A stretch of 64,000 nucleotides of DNA from contig CM035235.1 of assembly GCA_020226215.1 (NCBI GenBank), positions 47,707,511 through 47,771,510 of the forward strand, given 5' to 3'. Below the pieces are notes generated by a model. That model made no database searches and had not been told where the DNA came from. It saw only the letters and a list, made by a program, of their open reading frames with translations. The first letter of the stretch is position 1. Every line of letters begins with the position of its first letter. This document shows positions 23,809 through 36,417 of the stretch, piece by piece. A program made the position numbers and the translations under genes. The DNA is from Sindora glabra (Eukaryota > Streptophyta > Magnoliopsida > Fabales > Fabaceae).

Positions 23809-25910
23809 GGAACTGCAAGAAACAAAAAGATTAAGTACTTTTGATGCCATAAGTGCTTGAAAATGCTCAACTAGAAAAATGATGATGGCTTGATCGGCAT
23901 GGAATATTGTAACCTTTTGATTTATTGATTCTTTAATTCTTCTTGTTGGAGCATATTGCTCCTAATTACTATATTAATTCTTATTATTTATTAAGTGAAA
24001 GAATAATTAAAAAATTATAATTTATAATGAAACAGTCATTTCTATTTATATTGAAAATATTTACAAGATATAGAATTATAATAAGACTTAATAACTTATT
24101 TCTCTAGACATATAACTTATTTCCTAATACTTTCCCTCAAGATGGTGCACAGATATCAAATGTCCAATTTGTTGTAAATGTTTGCAACTCTAATATGTTT
24201 ACGATCGATTTACCGTTTTTGAGAATTTCTTTGTAACAAAATGATAATATATTTTTACATGTTTTAAAAAAAAAAATAATTGAGAAACCATGTTCTATAA
24301 CAAGATAGATACTTTTATTTATATTGAAATTTTGTATAAGACAATAAATCTTCTAACAAACCTAAGCAAAAATTTGTTATGTGTATCTATATACAAGAAT
24401 TAGTAACCATAAATTTGAGTGGAAGAATCGATGGCATGACATAGCCAAAGTTTAACTAGTCCTACTTGCCCCCCCCCTTTTTTTTGTGGGGGGGGGAGTA
24501 ATAGAAGTTATTACACCATTGGACGAATATATATAATGTGTCAAGATCAAATTCAGAATATAAAAGAAGGTAAAGTTTTAATAAAATATTATATATCATT
24601 TAAGTCAAAAGCTCTCAACTAGTCCACTTGTTTTAAATTAGAAGAAAGAGATGGGGCTAGTTTGATTCAAATTATGTTGTGTATACCATTGTGAGGAAAG
24701 ATTTGAATTTAAGGAAGCATGACTAGCATTTCTCATCTAATCATCAATGCTTAAATTTATTCAGATGCATATCGTGTTGAATCTTTCTACTTAGCTTTCA
24801 TTCAACCAAGCAGACTGATATACAAGTCATTACTATTAAGAAAATACCTTGACCCTTTTTGACATCATTTTCTTTGTTGAAAATCTCTGGAAATATCTTA
24901 GAAAACAAGCGAATCTCTTTGTATGTCACTTTCCTTCTACCGCTACCTCATGAGAAAAGAAAGTTTATCTTCCATATGCCAGTATTCCTGACAATTCATG
25001 CCTTCTTCAAGTAATTTTCTAGGAGTTTAATCCTATTTTTTGTGCTTATCCAAAAACGATAAATGGAGAATGAAGATTTCAATATTTATTTGTTGCCTTT
25101 TGTTTGATCAAATCCATCATCAAGAACTTATGAAAGACAAATATATAATATACCAAGAGTATACAGATAAAAATCTTGTCCAAATGTTATAAAAAAAAAA
25201 AAAAAGAATCATTATACGCCAAAATTTAGAGAAGGTAAGTCTAAATTACAACTAGGAGAAAGAGTTCACCTGTAATGAGATAATCTAATAATAAAATAAT
25301 AATAATAATAATCCAAGCTTCAAAGCAAGATCAGTTTTATCTAAATTAGCTTTTAATTCTACAAATTAAATTTGCACCATGAATGGAAGAACAAGCAGAT
25401 CTTGTTTTATTACAAGGCAAATTTATTTACCCTTTTTTCCATCAAATTAAAACATCCTACTTTGCATCACAAAGTTAACACTAAACTAGATGTTACGATC
25501 TGATCCAAGCTAATTTCTTTTCTGACACTACACCCAGATGCCTATAAACGTCTATAATGCTCCTCACACTTGGAAGTCTTAACCTTCTGATATACCTGTT
25601 GGAGTATAAATGAATATTACCAATAAAATATAAAAAAAGATATTTAAAAAAAAATATGAGGAGGAAAAAATGCTGTTGGATCTTGAGTTCGGACTTCAGA
25701 GGATAAACAGGGATGATAATTTTCTTATTTTCACCAACCACTTTTCCCACCAGCTACCACCAAATTTAAATCTTAAAAACCAAGAAACTGATACCTTTCA
25801 ACTGCCTTGTTAGGCCATCCTAATCAAATTTCCTTCCTCTTATTCTTGAGTTTTGTAGCCTCTAATCATCATTTTTCCTGGACTCAGACAGCTTTTGGCT
25901 TAGTTTATGA
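23809..25910. other. Intergenic DNA
   Basis: The first 150 bases are likely the 3' UTR of the DUF1442 gene. The remainder is AT-rich with a C9-T8-G9 foldback at 24469-24496 and short AAT/ATA microsatellites near 25,285. The minus-strand frame at 25493-25750 is not protein-like. The last 200 bases before 25911 hold the promoter and leader of the next gene. Confidence 0.45.
24469..24496. repeat. C9-(T)8-G9 foldback
   Basis: Nine C, eight T, gt, then nine G can form a perfect C:G hairpin with a short T-rich loop. It is isolated in AT-rich DNA. Homopolymer length may be affected by assembly error. Confidence 0.7.
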
Positions 25911-27555
25911 ATGGCAACTCTGAGATCTTGGACTCAGAAATTGCACTTCTTTGTGAGGCTATGGATTCTGATTATATTTGTCTTTGACTACAAAAAAGTC
26001 ACATTGGCAGATGACAATGGCAGTGGTGGTTTACTATCAGAAGGAGGTTGCAAGAACACAAATTATCAAATTTACCTTCCATCACCATATCAGAATATAT
26101 CCTCCTTTGTTATGACATGCAAACCTATGTGGCATACATTTGAACTGAGGGTAAGTTTTTGTGATCCACCCCATTCACTTAGCTAAAGCTTGTATTTTTT
26201 AAACTTGGTTCATTTTGATCTGTCCTTTCGTTGTGGTTGGGCTCATTTCTGAGGTAAACTCAGAATTTTGTAATTCATATTTTAGTGCATGCCTTTCAAT
26301 GTAATGTATGTGAGTTGTATTTCCTTGAACTACGTTTAGCATATGTTTGCAAATCAACAAAACAAGCAATTAGAGTAAAGTCGAACATATAGTTGTGGGA
26401 CTAACAAGAGTCTCACAAATTATGAGAGGGTTAATGAGCTCCATCATTTTTCTTGAAACTGGAAAATCTTTAGACCACTCCTTTAAACTCGCACCTCACC
26501 CACAAACACACACAAAGCAGATGGGCCCCAGAATTGGGACTCACTGGCTTTGTGTGTGAGTGTGGATAGGATGTGGGTTTAAAGGAGAGAATTTAGCTTT
26601 TGTGACCCAAGTAACAGGCCTTGTCATCCCAATTAAAACTGTGAAATCTACTAGTACTTATAACTGCGAGACTCGTGTGAATTCTACAATTGTATATTGA
26701 GTATTATTCGATAAATCACAACTATAAAGGCTTTTTCCCAATGTATAGCATTCTTTTGATTCTTAAGGATGTTCCTTTGTATCTACTTTATGTTGTTTTT
26801 TTTCATTGCAGTACCTTCAAAATGCTCATGCCACAACAATCATATTATCTGCTCCCTACACCAGTGGATGGGTAGGAATTGGGTTTTCAAGGAATGGTAT
26901 GATGGCTGGTTCAAGTGCAATGGTGGGATGGGTTAACAAACATGGGCATGCAAAAATCAGGCAGTTCTATTTGGAAGGCAGGAAGAGATCAGAAGTCATC
27001 GTAGACAAAGGGGAATTGCCACTCAGTAAGGATGTGCACGCTGCTGTGGCCGCTAATGGGGCTGAGATTTACTTGGCATTTCAGCTTCAGCCCTCAACTC
27101 CACTCAGGAAGCAGCCAATTTTGCTGGCTTTTGGCAGTAAAGCTCCACAAAACCACCACCTCTCAAAGCATGAAGACAAAACAGCCCTTGTGTTTGATTT
27201 CGCTTCAGGTGCAAAATCATTTATTGAGTAATGTTGCACTTGCCTCTTTTATTTCATGAACTGTTGTTTTTTGATAGAATCTAATTTAACCACTCTTATA
27301 TATTTAAAAAAATGATATTTGTTCATCTAAAATCTAACATGAAAGTGGCATTAGTTATGTTCAGATTCTGAAAAATGTACAAATAAATTGACCAATCTAA
27401 TTGCCTATATCATTTGTTATACCAATTTTTTTATTTCTCTTGTAACACGGTAGTTCCCTCACATTATTGTATTTTTTCTTTACTTTAACCTTTTACTATG
27501 GTTTATCTCCTTTTGGGGAAAAAAATGAATAACAGATTTCTATATCATAGTAACT

Positions 27556-27628
<73 letters not shown>

Positions 27629-29582
27629 CTTGATGCTCCGTATAGTATTTGAGGATCATATGGCTATCTTTGACAACGGATTTCGACAAAAAAAATTTGG
27701 GAAGGTCAAGTAACTTATATATATATGTATATATATATCAAAAGTATTTCATATAATTATAGGATCTTAGTACATAATTTTAAAATTTTTGAAAAATAAT
27801 GAAGCTCCGCCACTGATTACTCATTCGATCAATAGTGATCTTAATATTATTTACAAGAGATAGACATAAAATCTGATATGATATGATTTTACTCTGAAAA
27901 ACTTGATGGACCATACTTGTCACAGGTTCCAAAGCTTCGGTGTCCAATGACCTGTTTCATATGAGGAGGAACCATGGAATTGTGGGCATAATAGGGTGGG
28001 CCTTAATTTTGCCCGTTGGAGCAATAATTGCAAGATACTTCAGGCATAAGGATCCACTGTGGTTCTATCTTCATTCAGTAATTCAATTTGTGGGCTTTAT
28101 ATTTGGTCTGGCAACCTTACTTCTTGGATTGCAGCTCTACTCCAAGTTGCATGCTCATATACCAACTCACAGAGGCATTGGCATCTTTGTCTTTTTCTTA
28201 AGCATCCTTCAGGTTAGCCATTAATCCATCTCTGTCTCATTCTCCATTTTAGCCCTCAATTTGACTTAATGTTGTGAATATTGAACTTTTGTTCAGTCCA
28301 TTTTTTCAATCTTATTTTTATACAAATCATAAAAAGAAAAAATTAAGAAAATGAAAAAAAATTCATTGTATTTATTTCTTAGGTTTTAATTTTATTGTTG
28401 TGCTCTCTTTCCTTCAAAGATCCCTTTTTTTTAATAATTTGTTGGAAAAAAGTTCCTACATTCATGTTAAGTACTAAGGTGTGCGGTCACATTACATGCA
28501 TAAGATTTTCAATTTCACTTTCTAGCACTATCTTATAATGTCACAATCCAGATTTCATCATCCTATTGACAACCATATTACTTCCATTTTCTTATTCTTA
28601 CTCCTTCATTCATATTCTCTAAAAAAAATATAAAATATCTCTTTTAACTTTAGAATGATTGAATTTTGTCTCTCTTTAATTTTAAAAACTTAAAAATCAC
28701 CTTTTTAAATTATACAAAAATTAGAATTAACATCTACTATCAACTTAATTTACTATTTCATCAAATTGCATGTTTTTATGATCTTTTTAAATAAAAATTA
28801 TAATATTATATTATGTTAGTTTGTTTTAGTATTTATTTCATAAATAATTTTCATGTTATATAATTGATAGAAATTAAATTAGGTATATAGAATTTTAATT
28901 AAAGAATAAAAAAATTAGTTGTAAAATTATATGTGAAAAATAATAAAGCAAATCAACATGTTATAATATTATGAATCTTGTTTAAAAAATTCGTTATAAA
29001 ATTGATATAATTTAATAAAATGATTAATTAAGTTGATAATGGGTGCTAATTCCAAATTTTATGAAGTTTAAGGAGGTGATTTTCAAATTTTTAAAATAAG
29101 AGAGAACAAAATTCAACCATTTCAAAATTGAAAGAAATTTTTTTTATTTTTCCCAAAAAAATTAGTCTCACTCTAAACTCCACATGCTTTATTAGAGTGT
29201 GAAAGACACATCCACGTTGAATTTGGATGTTAGTTAAGCATTTTTGTCCTCTTTTGTGACATGTACTTAATGATTTTAGGTATTGGCATTCTTCCTGCGG
29301 CCAAACGTGGATTCCAAACATCGGAAGCTGTGGAATTTGTATCACAGTTGGTTTGGAAGAATGACACTGTTCTTTGCAGCCTTGAACATAGTGTTGGGGA
29401 TCCAAGCTGCAGGCTCTGGGACTGATTGGAGGATAGGCTATGGCTTCCTTCTTGGTATAGTAATTGTTGCAGTTATCATTCTTGAAGTATTGGCTTATTT
29501 GAAGAGAAGAGAGAAGCGTTCTTTGCCTCAAAGTTTCCAAATGGACCCTCTTAGAGAGCCCCCTTTTCCAACTACCAAGTAA
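25911..29582 (+). CDS. Cytochrome b561 and DOMON domain protein (CYBDOM)
   Basis: Four exons with GT-AG junctions and consistent phases: 25911-26150, 26812-27208, 27926-28212 and 29280-29582, giving 408 aa. Residues 1-33 form a hydrophobic signal segment. The DOMON domain covers about 45-212 (including APYTSGWVGIGFSRNGMMAG), a secreted or apoplastic heme- or sugar-binding beta sandwich. The cytochrome b561 core follows, about 225-395, with five predicted membrane helices. Four histidines sit where the two heme b ligand pairs are expected: H229 (RRNHG), H262 (FYLHS), H294 (PTHRG) and H330 (LYHSW). The C-terminus is a short basic and Pro-rich cytosolic tail. CYBDOM proteins are thought to move electrons across the plasma membrane, probably from cytosolic ascorbate. 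Closest by eye to the Arabidopsis At3g07570 type. All key residues are intact. Intron 2 holds an (AT)n tract and intron 3 a MITE. Confidence 0.93.
27560..27627. repeat. (AT)n microsatellite in intron 2 of the CYBDOM gene
   Basis: About 34 uninterrupted AT units lie in the intron between exons 2 and 3. A second short TATA-rich run follows at about 27,716-27,738. Confidence 0.95.
28649..29127. mobile_element. Long-TIR MITE in intron 3 of the CYBDOM gene
   Basis: The left end runs gattgaattttgtctctctt, then aaaatcacctttttaaa, then actatcaacttaattta. The reverse complement of the right end reads ggttgaattttgttctctct, then gaaaatcacctccttaaa, then ttatcaacttaattaatc. The inverted repeats are about 135 bp each and make up more than half of the 480-bp element. 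It has no coding capacity. A diverged second member lies at about 42,780-43,255. The superfamily is not assigned, and no unambiguous target duplication was found. Confidence 0.75.
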
Positions 29583-30110
29583 TCCAAACTATAGCTTAAG
29601 GTATGTTGTTAGTATTTATATTTCATGTTCGGTGCTGTGGTTGTACTTACATTAACGATAAATAAAATATTGTCACATATTTCATTTTTTTTTTATTTGT
29701 TGTATGCACTTGTAAAAATGAGATACGTGACAATGTTTTGTGTGCAAATACAACTGTAGTGTGCATGAAATAAAATTTATATATTCTTTTGGTGTAAAAA
29801 TATAATTTATGAGTGTGTTTGAATATATTTTTATTTTTATATTTTTAAAAATTCTTTTTAAATTATATGAAAATAAAAAATAGAGGATAGTTAGTGTTGC
29901 AAATAAGAAAAATATTTAATTTAATTATAAAATTAAATAGATTCTCAAAATATATTTTCAAACAGGTCCTTTTAGTTTTAAAATAATAAATAAATAGATC
30001 ATATGTCTTTATTTCCTTATTCTTTGTTTTCCAACAAGAGTTTCTATAAAATTTTATTGAACAAATACTATTTTGATGAAGCAGGGTGAATGTGATTGAT
30101 GGTTACATTA
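29583..30110. other. 3' flank of the CYBDOM gene with dispersed T/A repeat
   Basis: The 3' UTR of the gene is followed at about 29,810-30,040 by a reverse-oriented copy of the T/A-rich repeat seen at 8.68 and 9.37 kb. The part near 30,100-30,400 is less AT-rich and could be transcribed, but shows no coding frame. Confidence 0.45.
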
Positions 30111-30515
30111 CATTGCCGCATGCTGCGTTAGTTAGGAGTGTAAATGAAGGGAACTTGTTGGGCACTTGAAAAGCTAAACTTTGTTGAGTTTTCTCCACTT
30201 TGGAGATGTTTTGAGGGATTTGAGGATTGCTTTCTTTTTTTGGTATTACAAGGAAGCTGTAAACCATTTGAAGTGCGGAGAAATTTGAACACTGGATTCT
30301 CTTATTAAAATGATGCCATGCTAGCTTTTGTGGCCACTTCAGAATTGCTTTGTCTTGGTGATAGATCATGTCATGCTATGTGAATACATGCTTTTGTTCC
30401 TAACCCTTTTTAAAAAGGATTTGAATTCTCCCCATTTTCCTTCCTTCTTTTTTTTTTTAATCCAAAACACAATTCTAAAACCCGCTATATTTTTAGGATC
30501 CATCATTTTAATGTC

Positions 30516-30518
<3 letters not shown>

Positions 30519-30554
<36 letters not shown>
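30519..30554. repeat. (AT)n microsatellite
   Basis: Eighteen AT units lie in intergenic DNA. Confidence 0.9.
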
Positions 30555-30559
<5 letters not shown>

Positions 30560-32861
30560 TTTGGAAATCACCCTTTTCTGTTCTTAAAAGAGGAGAGGAT
30601 GTCTATCCTCTAAAAAACCAATGTTTCAAGTGAAATGGACAAGTAAATACGGAGTCTGTTCCATCATCTATTATACTACTTTGTATTAGGGATTCTGTTC
30701 ACATACTTACTTTATAAGGTTCAAATGCACAAGGGATATGCAAATTTTATACATCTTTTCGTAAATTTTTTAAAAGCTTTTCTGTTACAATTTGATTTCT
30801 ACAAGTGCTACTAGTTTTACTTCTCACAAGTAAGGTCAAGCCATATAAAATTGTAAAATTTTATAAAAATTAAAAAAAGTATAAAAGACCTTGATAGAAG
30901 TTATAAGTTCTGACAAAAACTTGTAAAAGATGGAAAGTATGTGTAAGCAAAATTATTAAAGATAGTGAAGCTCCATTTTGTAGTTTTCACTTGAATGGAT
31001 GCATACTTAAATGGCCAAGCAGGTAGCAACGATTCCAACTGAGTTTAGCATAGGTTGCTGTTATACGATCTATTTATTATGTTTTTAATACAAGGTTTGA
31101 TCCTTTTTTTAACTTTGTAATATTAAAATAAAAAATAAAAAGGAATAATTAATATCATCTTCAGTCAAACTCATCACATCTAAAATAAAGTCATGAGATT
31201 TAATACTACTAAACCACTACTTTAATGATTTTTCTTATTCTCTAGCTTAATATGTTTAATATGATTAACGTGCTTTACTATTAAATCACAATTTCACATC
31301 TTCTCATTACAATAAATAATATATAATTATTATTGAATTTAATAGATAATTATTTTTATAAATAAATATTATAGTTATTAATTAATATTAATTACTAATA
31401 ATTTAAATTTCAATCAATTAAAAATTTAATCTTGATTGTATTTTAATAAATAAATATGAAATAAAATAATGCAAATTAAATATTCAAAATCATAACTTTT
31501 TAAATAAAAACCTTATACACATGTATTATTATTAATAACAGTAAAGAAGAAACATGAATTTATGGCATCAATTATTAAATTACAAAGTCAATTTGTATAA
31601 ATTTATATCAATTTCATATTCAAATTGAGAATTAATATACCAAATAATCAAAGAATAGCAAGTAATGTGGAGAGATACGAATGCAAAATGCACAAATGCT
31701 AATATAATAATGCACTTTTTATTAATAAGAATATATTACCTTTAAATTTGATTATTATCACTACTCATATAAATATGTATTTCTAATTCATATATTTAAT
31801 TTAAAAATTTTATGAATTCATGGCTTTCATTCTTAAGGATTCATTTCGCACAAACATAAAATGATAAAATGATAATTAATAATTAATGAATTAACCAATA
31901 ACTAATAATTTATAATTGATAAGCTAATTGAAATATTTTATAAAATTAACTATTACATTAATTAAAATTATAAAATAACATAAAATGACATATTAATAGA
32001 AATGAATATATAATTAAAATAATTTATATTTATCTAAAAATTATATTATATTAATACAATTAAAAATTTTAAATAAAAATATAATATTTAATATTTAATT
32101 AATTATATTTTATAAATTTATATATATATTTACTTACATAATTTTTATTTTATTATTATTTATAATAAAATTATAATTACTTAAAATATAATTAAGTATA
32201 TATTATGATATTATTTATTTACATATATATTTTCATATACTTATAATTTAAAATTAGAATATAATAATATTAAAATTAAATTAATTATATTACAAAAGTT
32301 AATAAAAAAATAAAGATAAATTTTAAAAAAATAATAACTTATAAATTATAAGTTACTTTAGATAATTTATTAAATTAAAATATTTTTTTCAATAGATTAG
32401 TACATAAAACACTTATAAAAATTAATTTATAACTTATTGAGTAAATAAATAAATCATAAATTAACTTATTTATTGCGTGAAAAAAAACTTAAATAAAAAA
32501 AAGATATTACTTCTGAGAAAATATTTTCCTAATTAAAGACATCTACTAATATATCTGTAAATAAAAAATAAAAAATGTTATGTTTAATAATTTTTTTTAA
32601 CTTTACACATGTTTTTGCCTTTTCTTTTAATGGGTTAAACCAATAAACAAACATACAATAGAAAGGAAGTGCTCCAAGATGTTCCTTCACAAGATTTCAG
32701 ACGTAATTAACAAAAACAAAGGAACTGTGCAGAAAGGAACCACCGAACCAAGTCAATTGACCATTGATAAAGAAGCACTAAAAGCATAGAAGGAAAATGC
32801 TAATAAGAGCTCCGAAACTGTCGGTAAATATTAAATGAATACCTCCAATTGATGAAATTAA

Positions 32862-33002
32862 ATACTTTATTTATATTTTTAGTAATATAATAAATGAAAA
32901 TACATTTAATAATAGAATTACATTTAATGTTTTATTTCTATTTTAATAAAGCATTTAATGTAATCATTTATTATATTATTAAAAACAGAAAACAAAGCAT
33001 TT
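32862..33002. repeat. Short foldback (MITE-like) repeat
   Basis: The left arm contains ttagtaatataataaatgaa and the right arm catttattatattattaaaa, which is its reverse complement with few differences. The arms are flanked by aaatactttattt on the left and the inverse aaacaaagcattt on the right. The arms are about 54 bp with a spacer of about 30 bp. It could fold into a hairpin. Confidence 0.6.
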
Positions 33003-36000
33003 AATATAATTAATTAGGTATACGCATTTGCTGTTTAACAACAGTTCCAATAGGTGTTGTTAGCATTTGCCAAAATGGAAATCAATCTTAGAATTACCGT
33101 TTGGACTAGCAAAAATATCGGTTTGTTTTGTTGGACTTTGTTATAATAGCATATTAAAATTCGCCTAACTACATTTTGAACCCAAATTTTCCACCTTGAT
33201 GGTGCCTCTGAAACCCCAGAACTGAACTGTGATGAATCTGCACACCAAGCAAATAAGCGAACCAGTCCATTAACTTATTCTAAATAAGCAACATTCATGG
33301 GTCTATACTAAACACATGCTTGGTTCGTCAAACACTAAGTTGCTGTAACAAAGGAATCCGAGAACACATCCATAGTTTTGTAGGTGATACAGTACCTCAA
33401 AATTCAAATCGATAAAACATAGAGTTGTCCACATCAGGAAGACGCATCCATAAAGATTACACGAGTTAATGGGATTCCCTCAAGTAAAACTGAATTAGAA
33501 AAGTTTCATCGATTCCAACTTTGATTCTTCAAAACTAAAATCATTAGAACCCCAATTAAGGGGAAGAAATTCTTTTAAATCTTAATTTAACAAAATAACA
33601 GGCATTCTTACCATTCCAATAGAAAGAAAACATTTTTAGTTTTGTGGTTAGGGTTAAGTGACTGGACTCCACAAAATTGACAAATGGAAAAAAATTGACC
33701 CTCTTTGTTGGCCCAAAGTAACGACATTTTATCCAGAGTATACAAGAATTTCCCTTAGCTGGAAGCAGTAAATTTTAGCATGTTAGCTGCAGTTAATGAA
33801 AATTTAGCAAAGAACTGGTTTAAAAGCATAAGACTAACCACTAACCTGGACATTTCCAAAAAGACCGTGCAGCTCCAAAGTTAGTAAGGCAAAATATCAC
33901 TTCATTTGTATATAAAATTATAAGGTCTCTTACTTCTTCTTAGTCAGCAGTAATCAGTAACCACAAGGAACAGCCAGTTAAATGGTAGCCGTACAATCCT
34001 TACTAGAAGTGACGTTGATGCACCTGGTAGCATCACTTCCTCTAACTACACGGTCGTGTATAACTTTAAATGACTGCAAGCCTTTAGGTCAACTCAGTAA
34101 ACTTATCAGCATTGGCAGGGTCTACTTTTGGTTTCTTCTACCCCCAATCAAAATGCTTAACGTTTTTCTCGCCATCCTTCTTTTCATTATTTCCAGCAAT
34201 GTCATTAGAGTTAATGCTATGACTTGGGTTGTTACCAGCATATTCAGTTCCGTAGAAATTTTTCCTTTATACTTTCCGAACCAAGTCCAACCATCTCATC
34301 TTCATAACTCTGATGCTAGAAATTTGGCTTCTTTACTGGACTCTACAATATTGTCAATGTCCTCTGGAAGAACTAGAGCAGAATTTGGACTTTAAGAACC
34401 TTGATGCTGAACTTGGGGTTCCAAAATAGGATCGGTGATTGGTTCAACCACAAGGGTCGCATTACAGTGCCATGTAAAGTGATTTGCATGAAAAGTGCTG
34501 GTTGGCACTGGTTGAGATTGAGTTTAAGGAGCATACAGAAATGGCAATGGTTGCATCATATTTGGTGTTGGTGGAGGTGATGGGTATGGATGATGAGGAG
34601 AGGAACACAATGGATTAACCGCAGGTAACACAGTAGCAGGTCCCGGGAGAATATTCATGTTTACTGACCAGGGTCCAATAGGTGAAACAGCACCAGTACT
34701 GGAGAGAGGAGTTATGTTCATGGAAACAGGCGCTGCAAGTGCAATGGCTAGCATTGGGTTGAACGGTGCTGCAGATGCAGACAACTTACAACAGGGGCCC
34801 CTCAAATCACTTGCATTCACTAATGATACAATGACCATCAAATCCTCCCCTTGTGAAACAGCATTTGAATTATCTTGAATATCGTAACTGCCAGATGAGA
34901 GCCATTTGCATCGAGTTCCTGTTGATTTGAAGCCACAGGATCATATATTGCATCAATCACTAAGCTAGTTTAATCTGCTTCATAAGCCTCGGCATCACCA
35001 GATTCCAGCACCTGGGCCCTGAGCACTGTCACACTTGTCTTCCATAAGACCAGATTGAGTTTCTTCTTTCTTGGCAACTTTAGTATCCTCTTCCGAGTCA
35101 TCCACAGAATCAAAAAAAGAATTTTTGTCCTGCTCTTCAAATATATCCTCTACCTCTTTCAGGGTCGGGTTAACATTTGCATGTGCTTCAATATTTTCCT
35201 CTATCCGTTCGCCATCACCAAGTGCATGGCTAAGAGGAATATCACTTTGATGATTATAGACCTGCAACTTGGACTGTGCCTGGTGGAGCCAAGGCTACTT
35301 CCTTGTAAGAAGGACAATTTCCAAGACTAACCATTTAAGTCTTTGCAACAGCTTTAGCAGATGAATGAATGAACTTGACCATGTATATAATAGCTTTAAC
35401 CATTTTCCTCCCAAATTTAGTGCCTTGGATGATGATCACAGTATGACTCTCTGTATAACCTTCATGACATATTGTTCGCTTCTTCAAAAAGTAATACAAA
35501 CTATTCTGATTACTAATCTTTACTGGAGAATAGTCCGCATCAGCCTCCACATTGCTCTTCTGATAACTATAAACTTTGCTAATTGTAGCCCATCTCTGCT
35601 TCAGCTGGCAGCCATATGAGCAAGCTGATCTGGGCCTTTAAACTGGTTGCCATCCATCCTCTCCATCAGCATGTACTTCAGAAAAAATTTTACCTGACAT
35701 TTTCAGCTTTCCACTCGAGGTTTTTCCTGAAACAGGCTGCACAGACTCAGGTGCAGAGTTGGTGTCCTGCTCAAGATCTGCACCACTTCCTAATTCAGGC
35801 ACAGAACCTTCATGCAGCACAGGCTTCAAAGCAAGAAGCATTGTTTCTATCAGGTATATCATAGCTGTACTAGTGATTTAATGATCGCATTTTGCTCTGA
35901 TGATGAACTAAAATATTCTTGAAGCCCGTTCTGTGCTGATTGGGCTTTTACTGAGTTTTACACATTAGTGTAAAAAGGTAAATCACTATAATATTGTTGC

Positions 36001-36417
36001 CAATTAAACAGATGAGTTCGACTGATTTACTATTACCAACAAATATGGCCCATCCCTTTTTTATATAGTTTCTTCTCTTTACTGCCAATTCTCTCCCTTT
36101 GGAATCATTATTAGGATTTATGTAGTCAAGCAGATCTGACACACCGAAAAGTTCCACATGACTACAGAAATCAGTAGTTCAGAACAAACGAAATGTGAAC
36201 AGATGATACATATATTACACATGCACAACCCTTTTGCATACCAATTTTGACAAGTCAACAAGGTTATTGTGGCACTATGATCCAGATAAACCAGAGATAA
36301 CCACCTTTGTATCTATCTCAATGGTTCATTTCTCATAATATAAAGAAGACTGTTCACTATCAGACAAACTGTGCTCTTCCTTTAAGGCATAAGATCACCA
36401 AAAGAATAATAAATCAT

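Larger units (their letters stand above)
30111..33978. other. AT-rich intergenic DNA, no gene seen
   Basis: It includes an (AT)n tract at 30,519-30,554. From 31.1 to 32.6 kb there is an extremely AT-rich block with no open frame. A small foldback at 32,862-33,002 is listed separately. From 33.0 to 33.98 kb composition rises, and this may be the former 3' flank of the pseudogene that ends at 33,979. Confidence 0.5.

Noticed and set aside
33982..34395. Plus-strand 137-codon ORF at 34 kb
   Set aside because: The minus strand here encodes the conserved C-terminal block of the REC-like pseudogene, and the plus frame is its shadow.
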